NCBI GenBank assembly: GCA_023419055.1
Contig: JAEZYO010000415.1
Coordinates: 1 to 64,000 of the forward strand
Length of the DNA: 64,000 nucleotides
Source of the DNA: Pseudomonadota bacterium
GTDB lineage: Bacteria; Myxococcota; Polyangia; Polyangiales; Polyangiaceae
Direction of reading: 5' to 3'
Shown: piece after piece, positions 42,546 through 51,130 of the stretch
Layout: the number at the start of each line of letters is the position of its first letter
How positions within the stretch are numbered: the stretch's first letter is position 1
Program-made: the position numbers and the translations under genes
Notes under the pieces: generated by a model
What the model saw: only the letters and a program-made list of their open reading frames with translations
Databases searched by the model: none
What the model was told of the DNA's origin: nothing

Positions 42546-44891
42546 TCAGGACGCTCGGGCACGCTTGCGACCGAGCTCGACCGCCTTGAGGACGCGCGGC
42601 AGCTCCCGGTCGAGGAAGTCTGCGGGTACCTGGAGCGCCATGGGCAGCTGCATGCGCATCGTGCGGGCCACGGCGTGCAAGTGCCCGCACCAGACCAGGA
42701 CGGCCAGGTAGTAATCCAGCGTGATTCGATCCGCCATCGACGGGGGACACGAGAACACGGGCCGACCTTGCTGCACCTGGACCGTGCGCGGCTTCAGGCT
42801 GTGGAAGTGAACGATCCGGGCGTCGTGGAGCCAGGTCGGGTGCCGCGGCAGGTAGTACGCCAGCAGGTTCGTGCTGGGATCGCGGAGGACCGAGACCCTG
42901 CCCGGCTCACGCGTCGCCAGCGCGTTCAGCAGCGCCTCGTCCCCGTCCCTGGTGATCCCCAGCGCCGCAGCGCCGCCGAGATTGCGGAGGTAGTGACCGA
43001 GCTCGACGGCGCACAGGTCGAAACCGGAGCCTCGGACCGAGAACACGCCCGTGTTGAGCCAGCTCCAGGTCGGCCGAGGGCTGTCCTGCAGCTCAAAGAA
43101 GTCGGCGTACGCCTTGCTCGGAACGAAGGCCGGCCAGCCCGCGAGCTGGTTCGCGTCCACGACCGACAGCTCGGCCTGGTAATGCTCCGTGAAGTCGAGC
43201 TCGGCCATGGCGACCGTGTCGAAGTCCACGTGGACGATCCACGGCGCGAGCCGCCGCACGATCGGATAGAACTTCGGCCAGAGGTACTTGGAGCACACCT
43301 CGTCCGGCAGGCGCGCGGGTTCGATCCCGAAGGCGGCGATCGTCTCGTCGGACGAGACCGGCATGAGCTCGAGGCGATGTCCGGTGCGGGCGCGGTACCG
43401 CGCGATCACCTCGACGATCTCCGCGTCGTTGGTGGTCACGAGCAGGTCGCCCTTCATCCCCTGAACGCGCAGCGAATGGAGGCACGTCAGGAGCAGCTCG
43501 AGCACGTACGTCCGCGTCGCGTTCACCTCGTCGGCCGGCGTGCTGTACGGGACGTACGCGGGGACGTGCACGAGCGGACGGATTGGCGGCGCAGCGAGCG
43601 CCGGGCTGGGAGCGGCGCTCGTGACCGTCGCACCCGACGCCGGCGAGGTCGGCGCTGGGGCCGCGCGCCAGTCGGGATCGAAGCGGGCCGCGAGGACGGG
43701 GTTCACGCTCGCGAGATCGGTCCCGTGGATACGATCCAGCTTCCGGTAATACGCGGACGCACGCGCCCACTCGGCTTCGGTCCAGAGGTCGGCCGAGCGC
43801 GCGAAACGGTCCACGTTGAGGGCCAGCGACCGGGCGTGCTCCCGGACCTCGGGAGATGCCATGGGATACCGCTCCAGGCTGATCCGCTGCGCGAACGAGG
43901 TGAGTCGCTCCGAAAGGAGCGCCTTCAGATCCGCAGGGAGATAGCGAACGTCGAGGAACTCGCTGCCGGAGCCGGTCGCGTAGGACGCCAGCAGGGTCCC
44001 CGGCCGGACGAAACGGAGCACGTAGTCCAGCGTCTCGGGAAGCTGGAGGGCGTTCAGGATCTGGATCGCTGTGTTGGAGTCGATCGAGAACCGCGGGGCC
44101 CTGCGTACCTGCTCGAGGTTTCGTTCGAACGCACGCACGTCCAGCCCGGAACGCACGTAGCCCTGCAATGCCGGGGGCCCGTCGACCGACACCGTCAGCA
44201 GACAGTGCTCGAACCCACTCATGAGCTCCAGCGTCTCGAGGCCTCCATGGCGGAGCCGTGAGAGGTTGGTGTTCGCGTGAACCCTGATCCAGCCGGACCA
44301 CGGTCGAAGCGCCCGCAGCACGTCTGGCACGAGCGGATCGAGAAGCGGCTCACCCCCGCCGAACGACACCTGCCGAAGCCCGGGTCCCACGCTCCGGACG
44401 TCGCCGAGCAACGCCTCTCGGTCCGGGAAGCTCCAGTTGACTCCGTGCCGCTGCTGCTGCGTCACTCCGGCGAGCTCCGCGTCCCAGATGCGCCCAAAGC
44501 TCGTGCTCACGAAGGGCGAGCACATCCGGCACGCAAGGTTGCAAAGGTTCGAAGACTTGAGCCCGAGCAAGCGGGGCGGCGTTCGCATCCGGCCCGTCGA
44601 GGCGTCGAAGGACTCCAGGCACTTCGCGGTCTGGTCGTGCCAGTACGCGTTCTGCTGCCGGAGCGACCAGAGTCCCAGGTCCTCCTGCTCCCAGCAGCTG
44701 CGGCACGAGGCGGGCCGCTCCCCGACCGCGAACTGCTTCCGCAGCTCGCGCCAGGGCTCCGAGTTCCACGCGTCCATGAGCGAGACCCGACGCGAGTTTC
44801 CGAACTCGGCCGTGCTCAGGCAGCACGGGCGGTAGGCCCCCCCCAGCTCGTTCTCGATCTGCAGGAACGGCAGCACGCAGAACGAACTCAC
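42546..44891 (-). CDS. Twitch-type radical SAM protein fused to a glycosyltransferase-like domain
   Basis: This 781-residue protein has two enzyme halves. Residues 1-130: an N-terminal twitch domain with Cys at 5, 23, 24, 63 and 66 (CVLPFLQIEN, RPCC, CRSCW), then the radical SAM triad C117-x3-C121-x2-C124 (LCNLACRMC), with a VSFGGGEPLLDP loop. Residues about 430-720: a glycosyltransferase-like fold with a DxD in IVHVDFDTVAMAEL and a later SWLNTGVFSVRG. A Pro/Ala-rich linker joins them. It starts with GTG 44891. The radical SAM half may modify a peptide or sugar. The second half resembles nucleotide-sugar transferases. Substrates cannot be named from sequence. It is divergent from a second radical SAM gene 129 bases away. 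Confidence 0.75.
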   Translation of the reverse strand: MSSFCVLPFLQIENELGGAYRPCCLSTAEFGNSRRVSLMDAWNSEPWRELRKQFAVGERPASCRSCWEQEDLGLWSLRQQNAYWHDQTAKCLESFDASTGRMRTPPRLLGLKSSNLCNLACRMCSPFVSTSFGRIWDAELAGVTQQQRHGVNWSFPDREALLGDVRSVGPGLRQVSFGGGEPLLDPLVPDVLRALRPWSGWIRVHANTNLSRLRHGGLETLELMSGFEHCLLTVSVDGPPALQGYVRSGLDVRAFERNLEQVRRAPRFSIDSNTAIQILNALQLPETLDYVLRFVRPGTLLASYATGSGSEFLDVRYLPADLKALLSERLTSFAQRISLERYPMASPEVREHARSLALNVDRFARSADLWTEAEWARASAYYRKLDRIHGTDLASVNPVLAARFDPDWRAAPAPTSPASGATVTSAAPSPALAAPPIRPLVHVPAYVPYSTPADEVNATRTYVLELLLTCLHSLRVQGMKGDLLVTTNDAEIVEVIARYRARTGHRLELMPVSSDETIAAFGIEPARLPDEVCSKYLWPKFYPIVRRLAPWIVHVDFDTVAMAELDFTEHYQAELSVVDANQLAGWPAFVPSKAYADFFELQDSPRPTWSWLNTGVFSVRGSGFDLCAVELGHYLRNLGGAAALGITRDGDEALLNALATREPGRVSVLRDPSTNLLAYYLPRHPTWLHDARIVHFHSLKPRTVQVQQGRPVFSCPPSMADRITLDYYLAVLVWCGHLHAVARTMRMQLPMALQVPADFLDRELPRVLKAVELGRKRARAS

Positions 44892-45020
44892 GCAGGCGCC
44901 CCCCGGGTCATTCGACCCGCATCCACGCTGCCGGCCTTTGTCGTTGCGGCATGGTTATGGCACGATGGTTCGCACGCGAGCAAGCTGTCGGAACGCCTGA
45001 GCGCCTAGCCGGGGGGACGA
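44892..45020. promoter_or_regulatory. Divergent promoter region between two radical SAM genes
   Basis: These 129 bases lie between the start of the radical SAM-glycosyltransferase gene (minus) and the start of the second radical SAM gene (plus). Both genes start at GTG, so both promoters must lie here or in the gene ends. A TTGTCG...TTATGG stretch (about 44938-44957) could serve as a weak plus-strand promoter. No operator repeat is evident. Confidence 0.35.
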
Positions 45021-46010
45021 GTGTCGCTTTCACGCTTGGAGCCCACTCCGATCGATCACGTCCGGCTCGACCACGTCGATCCGGCGATCGCTCGCACGTT
45101 CATCGTGAACTGGTGCCTGACCAGCATCTGCAACTACTCGTGCAGCTATTGCCCCGACGGTCTTCACGACCGGAAGACTCCGTTTCCTACCGTCGAGACC
45201 GTCCTGCGAGCGCTCGAGCAGATCCAGGCTCAACGCCCCGGCCACGAGATCGCCTTCGAGCTCACCGGCGGTGAGGTCACCGCCTGGCCGCAATTCGTCG
45301 AGTGCGCCGCCGAGCTCAAGAAGCGGGGGGCGTTCCTCAGCATCCTCTCGAACGGAAGCCGGAACCTGGCCTGGTGGGAGAAGGCGATCCCGCACCTCGA
45401 CAAGGTGATCCTGAGCTTTCATTGCGAGTTCGCGAACTTCGACGCCTTCCTGGAGGTCGCGGATCTGCTCCGCAACCGGGTGTCATTGCACGTGAACGTG
45501 ATCATGCACCCTCGAAGATTCGCGCAATGCCTCAGTGCCGCCCGGATCCTCTCCGAGATGAGCGAGCTCACGGTCGCGCTCCAGCCCGTCCAGGAGGACC
45601 TCGCGAGCGCAGCGGGAACGCTCGTGAGCTACACCGCCGAGCAGCTCGGCGTCCTCCAGGATCCCTCGCGGTACCTGCGCGAGCCGGTGGTCACGCGTGA
45701 GTGCAAGCGCTTTCGCGGGCAGATCTTCCTCGAGGACGCTGCCGGCGAGCGGACGGTGTGCACGCCGCAGGAGATCCTCTCCGCCGGGCTGAACCGCTGG
45801 CGGGGGTGGGCCTGCTCCATCGGGCTCCAGCAGGTCGCGGTCAACCTCGACGGAACCGTGCTCGGTGGGTACTGCCGGCAGGGCGGAGTCCTCGGGAACA
45901 TGTTGCAGGGATCCGTGAAGCTCCCCGTCGCTCCGACGTCATGCGGCGTCGACGCCTGCGCCTGCTACTTCGACATCCAGTGCACGAAGCAGCGGATGCC
46001 CCGCCCATGA
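45021..46010 (+). CDS. Radical SAM protein
   Basis: This 329-residue radical SAM enzyme has C37-x3-C41-x2-C44 (SICNYSCSYCPDG) and an ELTGGE loop near residue 76. Later segments (SILSNGSRNLAWWEKAIPHL, LSFHCEFANFDAFLEVADLL) fit the TIM-barrel half. Several Cys near the C-terminus (WACSIGLQQ, GGYCRQGG, SCGVDACACYFDIQC) suggest an extra iron-sulfur site as in SPASM/twitch proteins. The GTG at 45021 begins MSLSRLEP. It overlaps the next gene (ATGA), so its product is likely made together with the triple glycosyltransferase. Substrate unknown. Confidence 0.78.
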   Translation: MSLSRLEPTPIDHVRLDHVDPAIARTFIVNWCLTSICNYSCSYCPDGLHDRKTPFPTVETVLRALEQIQAQRPGHEIAFELTGGEVTAWPQFVECAAELKKRGAFLSILSNGSRNLAWWEKAIPHLDKVILSFHCEFANFDAFLEVADLLRNRVSLHVNVIMHPRRFAQCLSAARILSEMSELTVALQPVQEDLASAAGTLVSYTAEQLGVLQDPSRYLREPVVTRECKRFRGQIFLEDAAGERTVCTPQEILSAGLNRWRGWACSIGLQQVAVNLDGTVLGGYCRQGGVLGNMLQGSVKLPVAPTSCGVDACACYFDIQCTKQRMPRP

Positions 46011-48910
46011 TCGCGCCGATCATTCATCAGATCTGGCATCCCTTCTCCTGCACCGAGATGCCGCTCGCCTGGCAGCGGTTCGCCCGCACCTGGAGGAGAT
46101 GGCACCCCGAGCATCGCTACATCCTCTGGGGCGCGAACGAGAGCAGGGAGTTCGTGGCCGAACGCTACCCCGAGCTCTTGCCCGTCTACGACGGCTACGT
46201 CTCGCCGATGAAACGGGTCGCCGCGCTCCGGTACATGCTCCTCCACCACCAGGGTGGCGTGGTCGTCGACCTGGACGTCGAGTGCCTGCGGTCCTTCGAG
46301 GAGATCCTCGCCGGCCAGAGCGTCGTGCTCGCCTCGGAGCCGACGGCGCAGTGGCCCCCGGCGCGGCTGGAGAAGGGCGAGCCGGTCCTCTCCACCGCAT
46401 TCCTCGCTTCCGAAGCTCGGCATCCGTTCTGGAGCGCTGTGCTCGAGCAGCTGAAGGCCTCGGCCCAGACGCCCGGCGTGCCCGAGAGCGTCGGAAATGC
46501 ATTTCTCACTCGCTGCTACGAGACGGCGCCAGACCGGACCGGGTTCAGGCTCCTGCCCCCGGAGGTGGTGAATCCCGTCGACGTGCATGCCTGCATGGAC
46601 GGCTCCGCGTTCGACCTCGAGCAGTGGATGAAGACGACGAAGAACGCGCACGCCGTTCACCACTGGGCGGGCACGTGGCACCGGCCAGGGCCGGATCCGC
46701 TCCGTGCGTGCCGTCCGTACAAGGACGGGCTGCCCGCGCGCATTCATCACCCCGCCTGGAACAAGGTCCGCAACGGACAGCTCTTCGACTCGGGTCCGCT
46801 GGTGAGCTGCATCATGGTGACTCGCGGCTGGGCGGAGCCGGCGCGCTGGGCCATCGAGGCGTTCCGGAACCAGACCTACCGGCGGCGCGAGCTGGTGGTG
46901 GTGACCACGAACCCCGACGGAGACCTCAGGGCGTACGTCGAAAGCTTGCGCGACCCGCTCATCCGATTGCTTCCTCCCCTTCCGCCGAAGACCTCCCTCG
47001 GCGCTCAGCGCAATGCTGCCGTCGAAGCTGCTCGTGGCGAGTTCATCTGCACCTGGGACGACGACGACCTGTACGGCGTGGATCGTCTCGCCGCGTCCAT
47101 CACGGCCATCGCGACGAGCGGCGCGGCGGCAGCGTTCCTGGAGCGTATCGGCATCTGGTGGCCCGCCCGCCAGCAGTACGCCATCACCTCCCGTCGCCCC
47201 TGGGAGAACACGATGGTCGCGCAGCGCGGCGTGCTCGCCCGCTATCCCGAGATCGACCGTGGCGAGGACACGAAGGTCATCGATGCGCTGATCGAGAAGT
47301 TCCCCGTCGTGACGGTCAACGATCCCAACCTCTACACGTACGTCGTCTGGGGCACGAATACCTGGGGATCGGACCACTTCCAGAAGCTGATGCGCGGGGC
47401 GACCTACCAGATCGACAAGCTCGGGTACGACCGGGCGCTCACGGTGCTCGACAAGCACGTCCCCGTCCTGGAGTACCTCGCGTGGCTCCAGCATCGCGAT
47501 CCCAAGACGTACGATCCCGATCCCGACTCGCCGGCTCCTCTGAGCGCGATCCCCGCTCGCGCGGGCACGAGAGCAGAACCCGCCGCGCCGCGGCTCGTCC
47601 CCGGCGTCTCCGCCGTCCCCGCCGCCGATCCCGGACGCCCTCTGCGCTTCCTGCTGGCCTGGGAGCTCGGGGCCGGGTTCGGCCACATGGTGCCCCTCGC
47701 CCAGATCGCCCGGCCGCTCCTCGACGCCGGGCACGAGGTGCACCTCGCCCTCCTCGATCTCACGACCTCGCGCGTGGGCCTCGGCAACCTGGTGGCCCAT
47801 CCCCGGCTCCACCTGTGGCAGAGCCCACACTGGGCCGCCCCGTTGCACGGCACGAGCGATCCGGTCTGCTTCGCCGAGCTGCTGTACCGGGCCGGGTATC
47901 TCGATGCCCGACGGCTCGCGGGCCTGATCGACGCCTGGAGCTCGCTCTTCCGTCAGGTCAAGCCGGACATGGTCCTCGCGGAGCACGCCCCCACGGCGCT
48001 GCTCGCCGCGCGTGGGCACAGGTTCGCGCGCGCGATGGTCGGGTCGGGGTTCTTCGTCCCGCCGCGCGAGTCCCCGATCCCCACGTTCCGGGAGTGGCAG
48101 TCCATCCCGGGCTCGCGTGTGGAGAACGCGGAAGCGCGCGTCCTCGCGACGTGCAACGAGATCCTCGCGGCGAGGAACCTTCCCCCGCTCTCCGCGCTCT
48201 GGGAGCTCTTCGACGTCGATGAGCAGTTCCTCACCACTGTCTCGGAGCTGGACTACTACCCCCAACGCGCGCGGGATCCCGAGCAGCGGTACATGGGGCC
48301 GCTCGCGCCCGCGTCGCACGGAACGGCGGCCTCCTGGCCGCGAGGCACCGAGCCGGCTCTGTTTGCGTACATCCGCGGGGAGTACGCCGCCGCGGAGGCG
48401 GCCCTCTCGGCGTTGAGAAGCGGCCCCTGGCGCGTACTGGCCTTCTCCCCCGGGCTCCCGCCGCAGAAGGTCCTGGAGCTGTCCTCGTCCAAGATGAACG
48501 TGGTGTCCGACCCCGTCGACATGAACGAGGTCTGCAACTCCGCGGATGCCGTGGTCTGCAACTCGGGTTCGGGGACGGTGACGACCGCGCTGCACGCCGG
48601 CAAGCCGCTCGTCATGCTTCCGATCCACGTGGAGCAGTTCCTCGTGGCACGGCGGGTTCAGAGCATCGGCGCCGGGCTCCTTCTCCTCGACGACCGGATC
48701 GATCGACTGGGCGAGTCGGTGGAACGCGTCATCACTCAGCCCTCCTATCGAGAGGCGGCGCTCGCGTTCTCACGCAGGTATGCGGCTCCACAGGGCAACC
48801 GGGTCGCCGAGACCATCGCGGCACGGTGCGCGGAGCTGGCGATGTCTCGAGGCAAGCAAGGTCAGGGTGGTGCAGGGCGGGGACAGAAGTCCAAACACAA
48901 GCACCGCTGA
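46007..48910 (+). CDS. Three-domain glycosyltransferase fusion (OCH1-like, GT2, GT1-like)
   Basis: This 967-residue protein holds three glycosyltransferase modules. Residues 1-250: an OCH1/Gly_transf_sug-type domain (IIHQIWHP, MKRVAALRYMLLHHQGGVVV, DxD at D88-D90). Residues about 262-500: a GT2 domain (VSCIMVTRGWAEPARWAIEA, TWDDDDLYGVDRL near 350). Residues about 545-950: a GT-B domain of the GT1/MGT type (LLAWELGAGFGHMVPLAQIA, then CNSGSGTVTTALHAGKPLVM). The C-terminal 20 residues are Gly/Lys/His-rich. It overlaps the radical SAM gene upstream by 4 bases. All three modules keep their key motifs, so it may add a trisaccharide stepwise. The acceptor is unknown. Confidence 0.82.
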   Translation: MIAPIIHQIWHPFSCTEMPLAWQRFARTWRRWHPEHRYILWGANESREFVAERYPELLPVYDGYVSPMKRVAALRYMLLHHQGGVVVDLDVECLRSFEEILAGQSVVLASEPTAQWPPARLEKGEPVLSTAFLASEARHPFWSAVLEQLKASAQTPGVPESVGNAFLTRCYETAPDRTGFRLLPPEVVNPVDVHACMDGSAFDLEQWMKTTKNAHAVHHWAGTWHRPGPDPLRACRPYKDGLPARIHHPAWNKVRNGQLFDSGPLVSCIMVTRGWAEPARWAIEAFRNQTYRRRELVVVTTNPDGDLRAYVESLRDPLIRLLPPLPPKTSLGAQRNAAVEAARGEFICTWDDDDLYGVDRLAASITAIATSGAAAAFLERIGIWWPARQQYAITSRRPWENTMVAQRGVLARYPEIDRGEDTKVIDALIEKFPVVTVNDPNLYTYVVWGTNTWGSDHFQKLMRGATYQIDKLGYDRALTVLDKHVPVLEYLAWLQHRDPKTYDPDPDSPAPLSAIPARAGTRAEPAAPRLVPGVSAVPAADPGRPLRFLLAWELGAGFGHMVPLAQIARPLLDAGHEVHLALLDLTTSRVGLGNLVAHPRLHLWQSPHWAAPLHGTSDPVCFAELLYRAGYLDARRLAGLIDAWSSLFRQVKPDMVLAEHAPTALLAARGHRFARAMVGSGFFVPPRESPIPTFREWQSIPGSRVENAEARVLATCNEILAARNLPPLSALWELFDVDEQFLTTVSELDYYPQRARDPEQRYMGPLAPASHGTAASWPRGTEPALFAYIRGEYAAAEAALSALRSGPWRVLAFSPGLPPQKVLELSSSKMNVVSDPVDMNEVCNSADAVVCNSGSGTVTTALHAGKPLVMLPIHVEQFLVARRVQSIGAGLLLLDDRIDRLGESVERVITQPSYREAALAFSRRYAAPQGNRVAETIAARCAELAMSRGKQGQGGAGRGQKSKHKHR

Positions 48911-49001
48911 GGCTCGGGAACGAACGCGAGGGATCCGGCGCGGACCTCGGAGACGCGCTAGAGTGCCTCTGGAGCCAAACGTGGGGCAAAGGGAGGGACA
49001 C

Positions 49002-49649
49002 GTGAGCACGCAAGAACAGGATTTCATGCCGGGATTGATCGCCCAGCTTCAGTCGGCAGAGCCGCCGCAGCGCCTCGAGCTGCTCGCCAAGGCGGCGGAC
49101 GAGCGCTCTGCAGACCCCAGGCCCCTGCTCCTCATGGCAGCGGAGTACATGCATCTCGAGCGGACGGACCAGGCCGAGGGCGCGTACATCCTCGCTCTCC
49201 AGCGCGCGCCCAACTTTGCCATCGCGCGTTTCCAGCTCGGGCTCCTCCAGTTCACGAGTGGTCGCCCAGCCGCGGCGATGGCGACGTGGGCTCCCCTCGA
49301 GGCGTTGACCGAGAACGAGCCGCTCCTCCTCTTCAAGCGCGGCCTCGAGGCGCTGGGCCGCGATCAGTTCCAGGACGCGCAGCGGTGGCTGCTCGCCGGC
49401 ATTGGTGCCAACACCGTCAACGAGCCACTCAATCGCGACATGCGGATGGTGATCGACCGCATCGTTCAGGCAGGTCTGCTGCCGAACCAGGGCGGCGCTG
49501 TGCCGGCGGACGGCGCCGCGCCCGATGCTCCGGGCGCCCCCGCCCCGAGCGGAGCCGTGCAGTCGCCGCTTCAGACGCCTGATGCCGCCCCGGGACCGGC
49601 GCAAGGACAGGAGCATTTCCTCGTCACGTCGTACGGCCGGAAGCCTTGA
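49002..49649 (+). CDS. TPR-like protein of the radical SAM/glycosyltransferase locus
   Basis: This 215-residue protein has TPR-like helical pairs (LLLMAAEYMHLERTDQAEGA, YILALQRAPNFAIARFQLGL, LLLFKRGLEALGRDQFQDAQ) and a Pro/Ala-rich C-terminal tail of about 50 residues. The start is GTG at 49002, because GGGAGGG lies 5 bases before it. The frame is open further upstream only across the end of the glycosyltransferase gene. It may scaffold the enzymes or the acceptor. A homologous role in flagellar clusters is possible, since a TPR gene also ends the flagellar block. Confidence 0.72.
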   Translation: MSTQEQDFMPGLIAQLQSAEPPQRLELLAKAADERSADPRPLLLMAAEYMHLERTDQAEGAYILALQRAPNFAIARFQLGLLQFTSGRPAAAMATWAPLEALTENEPLLLFKRGLEALGRDQFQDAQRWLLAGIGANTVNEPLNRDMRMVIDRIVQAGLLPNQGGAVPADGAAPDAPGAPAPSGAVQSPLQTPDAAPGPAQGQEHFLVTSYGRKP

Positions 49650-49656
49650 GGTTCTG

Positions 49657-50052
49657 ATGAGCCCGCTGGATCCGCTTGGACCCATTCTCGCGCAGGTCCG
49701 CGCCCGCGCGCTTGCGCTGAAGCGCAAGGAGTCGGGCCGGGCGGGGGTCGTGTCCGAGGAGATCTCCGCGCCGGGAGGCTCGGCGTCAGAAGATGACCTC
49801 ATGGAAGGGCTTGCGGCGGCGGTCGCAGGCATCTCCGCCGACGTCCCCGACCGCCGTCGAAAGGCGTTTCGCCTCTACATGGAAGCCGTTCTGGCACGAG
49901 AGCTCGGGGTCAGCGATTCCAGTGCGGCGGGCTTCCAGGATCTCCTGCAGCGGGTCCTCTCATCGATGGAGGAAGATCCCGTGTTGCGGGCTGCCATGGA
50001 GCGGGCGGGTGACGCGATCTTGAGCGGGGCGCGGGGGCGGCGCGGCACCTGA
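49657..50052 (+). CDS. Hypothetical protein, 131 residues
   Basis: I do not recognise this protein. It starts at ATG 49657, 7 bases after the TPR gene stop, with GAGG 5 bases ahead. It has a basic N-terminal third (VRARALALKRKESGRAG), an acidic stretch (SASEDDLMEGLAAAV) and a helical C-terminal half (FRLYMEAVLARELGVSDSSA, FQDLLQRVLSSMEEDPVLRA). It has no signal peptide and no membrane helix. It is clearly part of the plus-strand operon and could be an acceptor, adaptor or regulator of the neighbouring enzymes. Confidence 0.62.
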   Translation: MSPLDPLGPILAQVRARALALKRKESGRAGVVSEEISAPGGSASEDDLMEGLAAAVAGISADVPDRRRKAFRLYMEAVLARELGVSDSSAAGFQDLLQRVLSSMEEDPVLRAAMERAGDAILSGARGRRGT

Positions 50053-50143
50053 GACTGCATTGCGTCCTTGCCGGCGGCCCGGCGGCGGCTGGTGCCGGCT
50101 CGTGTCACGGTGACCGCGAGATTGCCCGGGGGAGAAGCAGCAG

Positions 50144-51106
50144 ATGTGGAACGAAGGCGTCTTCCTCTTTCGTCCAGCCATGCATGCGGAGGACTTCAAG
50201 CCGGTCCTCCGAAAGCCGCTGCACGTCCTTCGACCGTTCTCGATCCCCGAGCGGATCTCCTGCGAGACCATCTCGATCGTCGTTCCCGTGAAGAACAACC
50301 AGCAGGGGATCGACCGCTTCCTCGCCAGCATCCTGAGCAACGTCGATCCGAGGGAGCACCCGAGAGAGATCATCGTCGTCGACAACAACTCCGACGAGAT
50401 GACGTCGATCCGTGTCGAGTGTCCGTTCCCCGTGCAGGTGCTCGCATGCACGAAGCGCGGGCCGGGGGCGGCGCGGAACGTCGGCGCATCTCGAGCGACC
50501 GGCGAGTGGATCCTGTTCACGGACAGCGACTGCATCGCCGGCCCGTCCCTCGTGTCGGGCTACGTCAAGGAGCGCGTCGAGGCGATCGGCTATGCCGGCA
50601 GGGTCGTCACGAAGGTGGTGGATCAGTGCTCGCTGTTCTACCTGGAGCAGAACACGTTCCTGCCCGTTCCGCTCGCCACCGATTTCGGAGTCGTCCCCGG
50701 AACGCTCGTCACCGCGAACTGCCTCGTGCTGAAGGATGCGCTCCTGGCCATCGGCGGCTTCAACGAGAGCTTCGTCTACGCCGGCGGAGAGGATACGGAG
50801 CTGGGATACCGGCTGAGGATGATCGGCAACCTGCAGTTCAGCCTCAACTCGACCGCTGCGCACGAGATCAACGACGGCCTGCAGGGCTTCGTCGAGCGGT
50901 TCATTCGTTATGGTCGCGGCAGCCGGCTGCTCGAAGTCCACTACGACAACCCTGGGATGTTCCTCCCTCCGAAGCCCGTGCCGCCGAACAACCCGACCCC
51001 CGCGAACAGGTTCCTGGCCCAGGTGCATCACCACTCGATGTGGTGGGGCTACATGGCGGAGAAGTCGCCGGAGCTCCTGGCGCTCCCGCAAGCGACTGGC
51101 ACCTGA
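50144..51106 (+). CDS. Glycosyltransferase family 2 protein
   Basis: This 320-residue GT2 enzyme has ETISIVVPVKNNQQGIDRFL (from about residue 41), IIVVDNNSDEM, GPGAARNVGASRATGEWILF and the DxD in TDSDC. The later part has an acceptor-side GGFNESFVYAGGEDTELGYR, where ED is the usual base. It has no membrane segment. It is the last plus-strand gene of the radical SAM/glycosyltransferase locus and stops 24 bases from the convergent gene on the other strand. Sugar donor and acceptor are unknown. Confidence 0.87.
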   Translation: MWNEGVFLFRPAMHAEDFKPVLRKPLHVLRPFSIPERISCETISIVVPVKNNQQGIDRFLASILSNVDPREHPREIIVVDNNSDEMTSIRVECPFPVQVLACTKRGPGAARNVGASRATGEWILFTDSDCIAGPSLVSGYVKERVEAIGYAGRVVTKVVDQCSLFYLEQNTFLPVPLATDFGVVPGTLVTANCLVLKDALLAIGGFNESFVYAGGEDTELGYRLRMIGNLQFSLNSTAAHEINDGLQGFVERFIRYGRGSRLLEVHYDNPGMFLPPKPVPPNNPTPANRFLAQVHHHSMWWGYMAEKSPELLALPQATGT

Positions 51107-51130
51107 CCAGGCCACGTCGCAAGGAGACGC

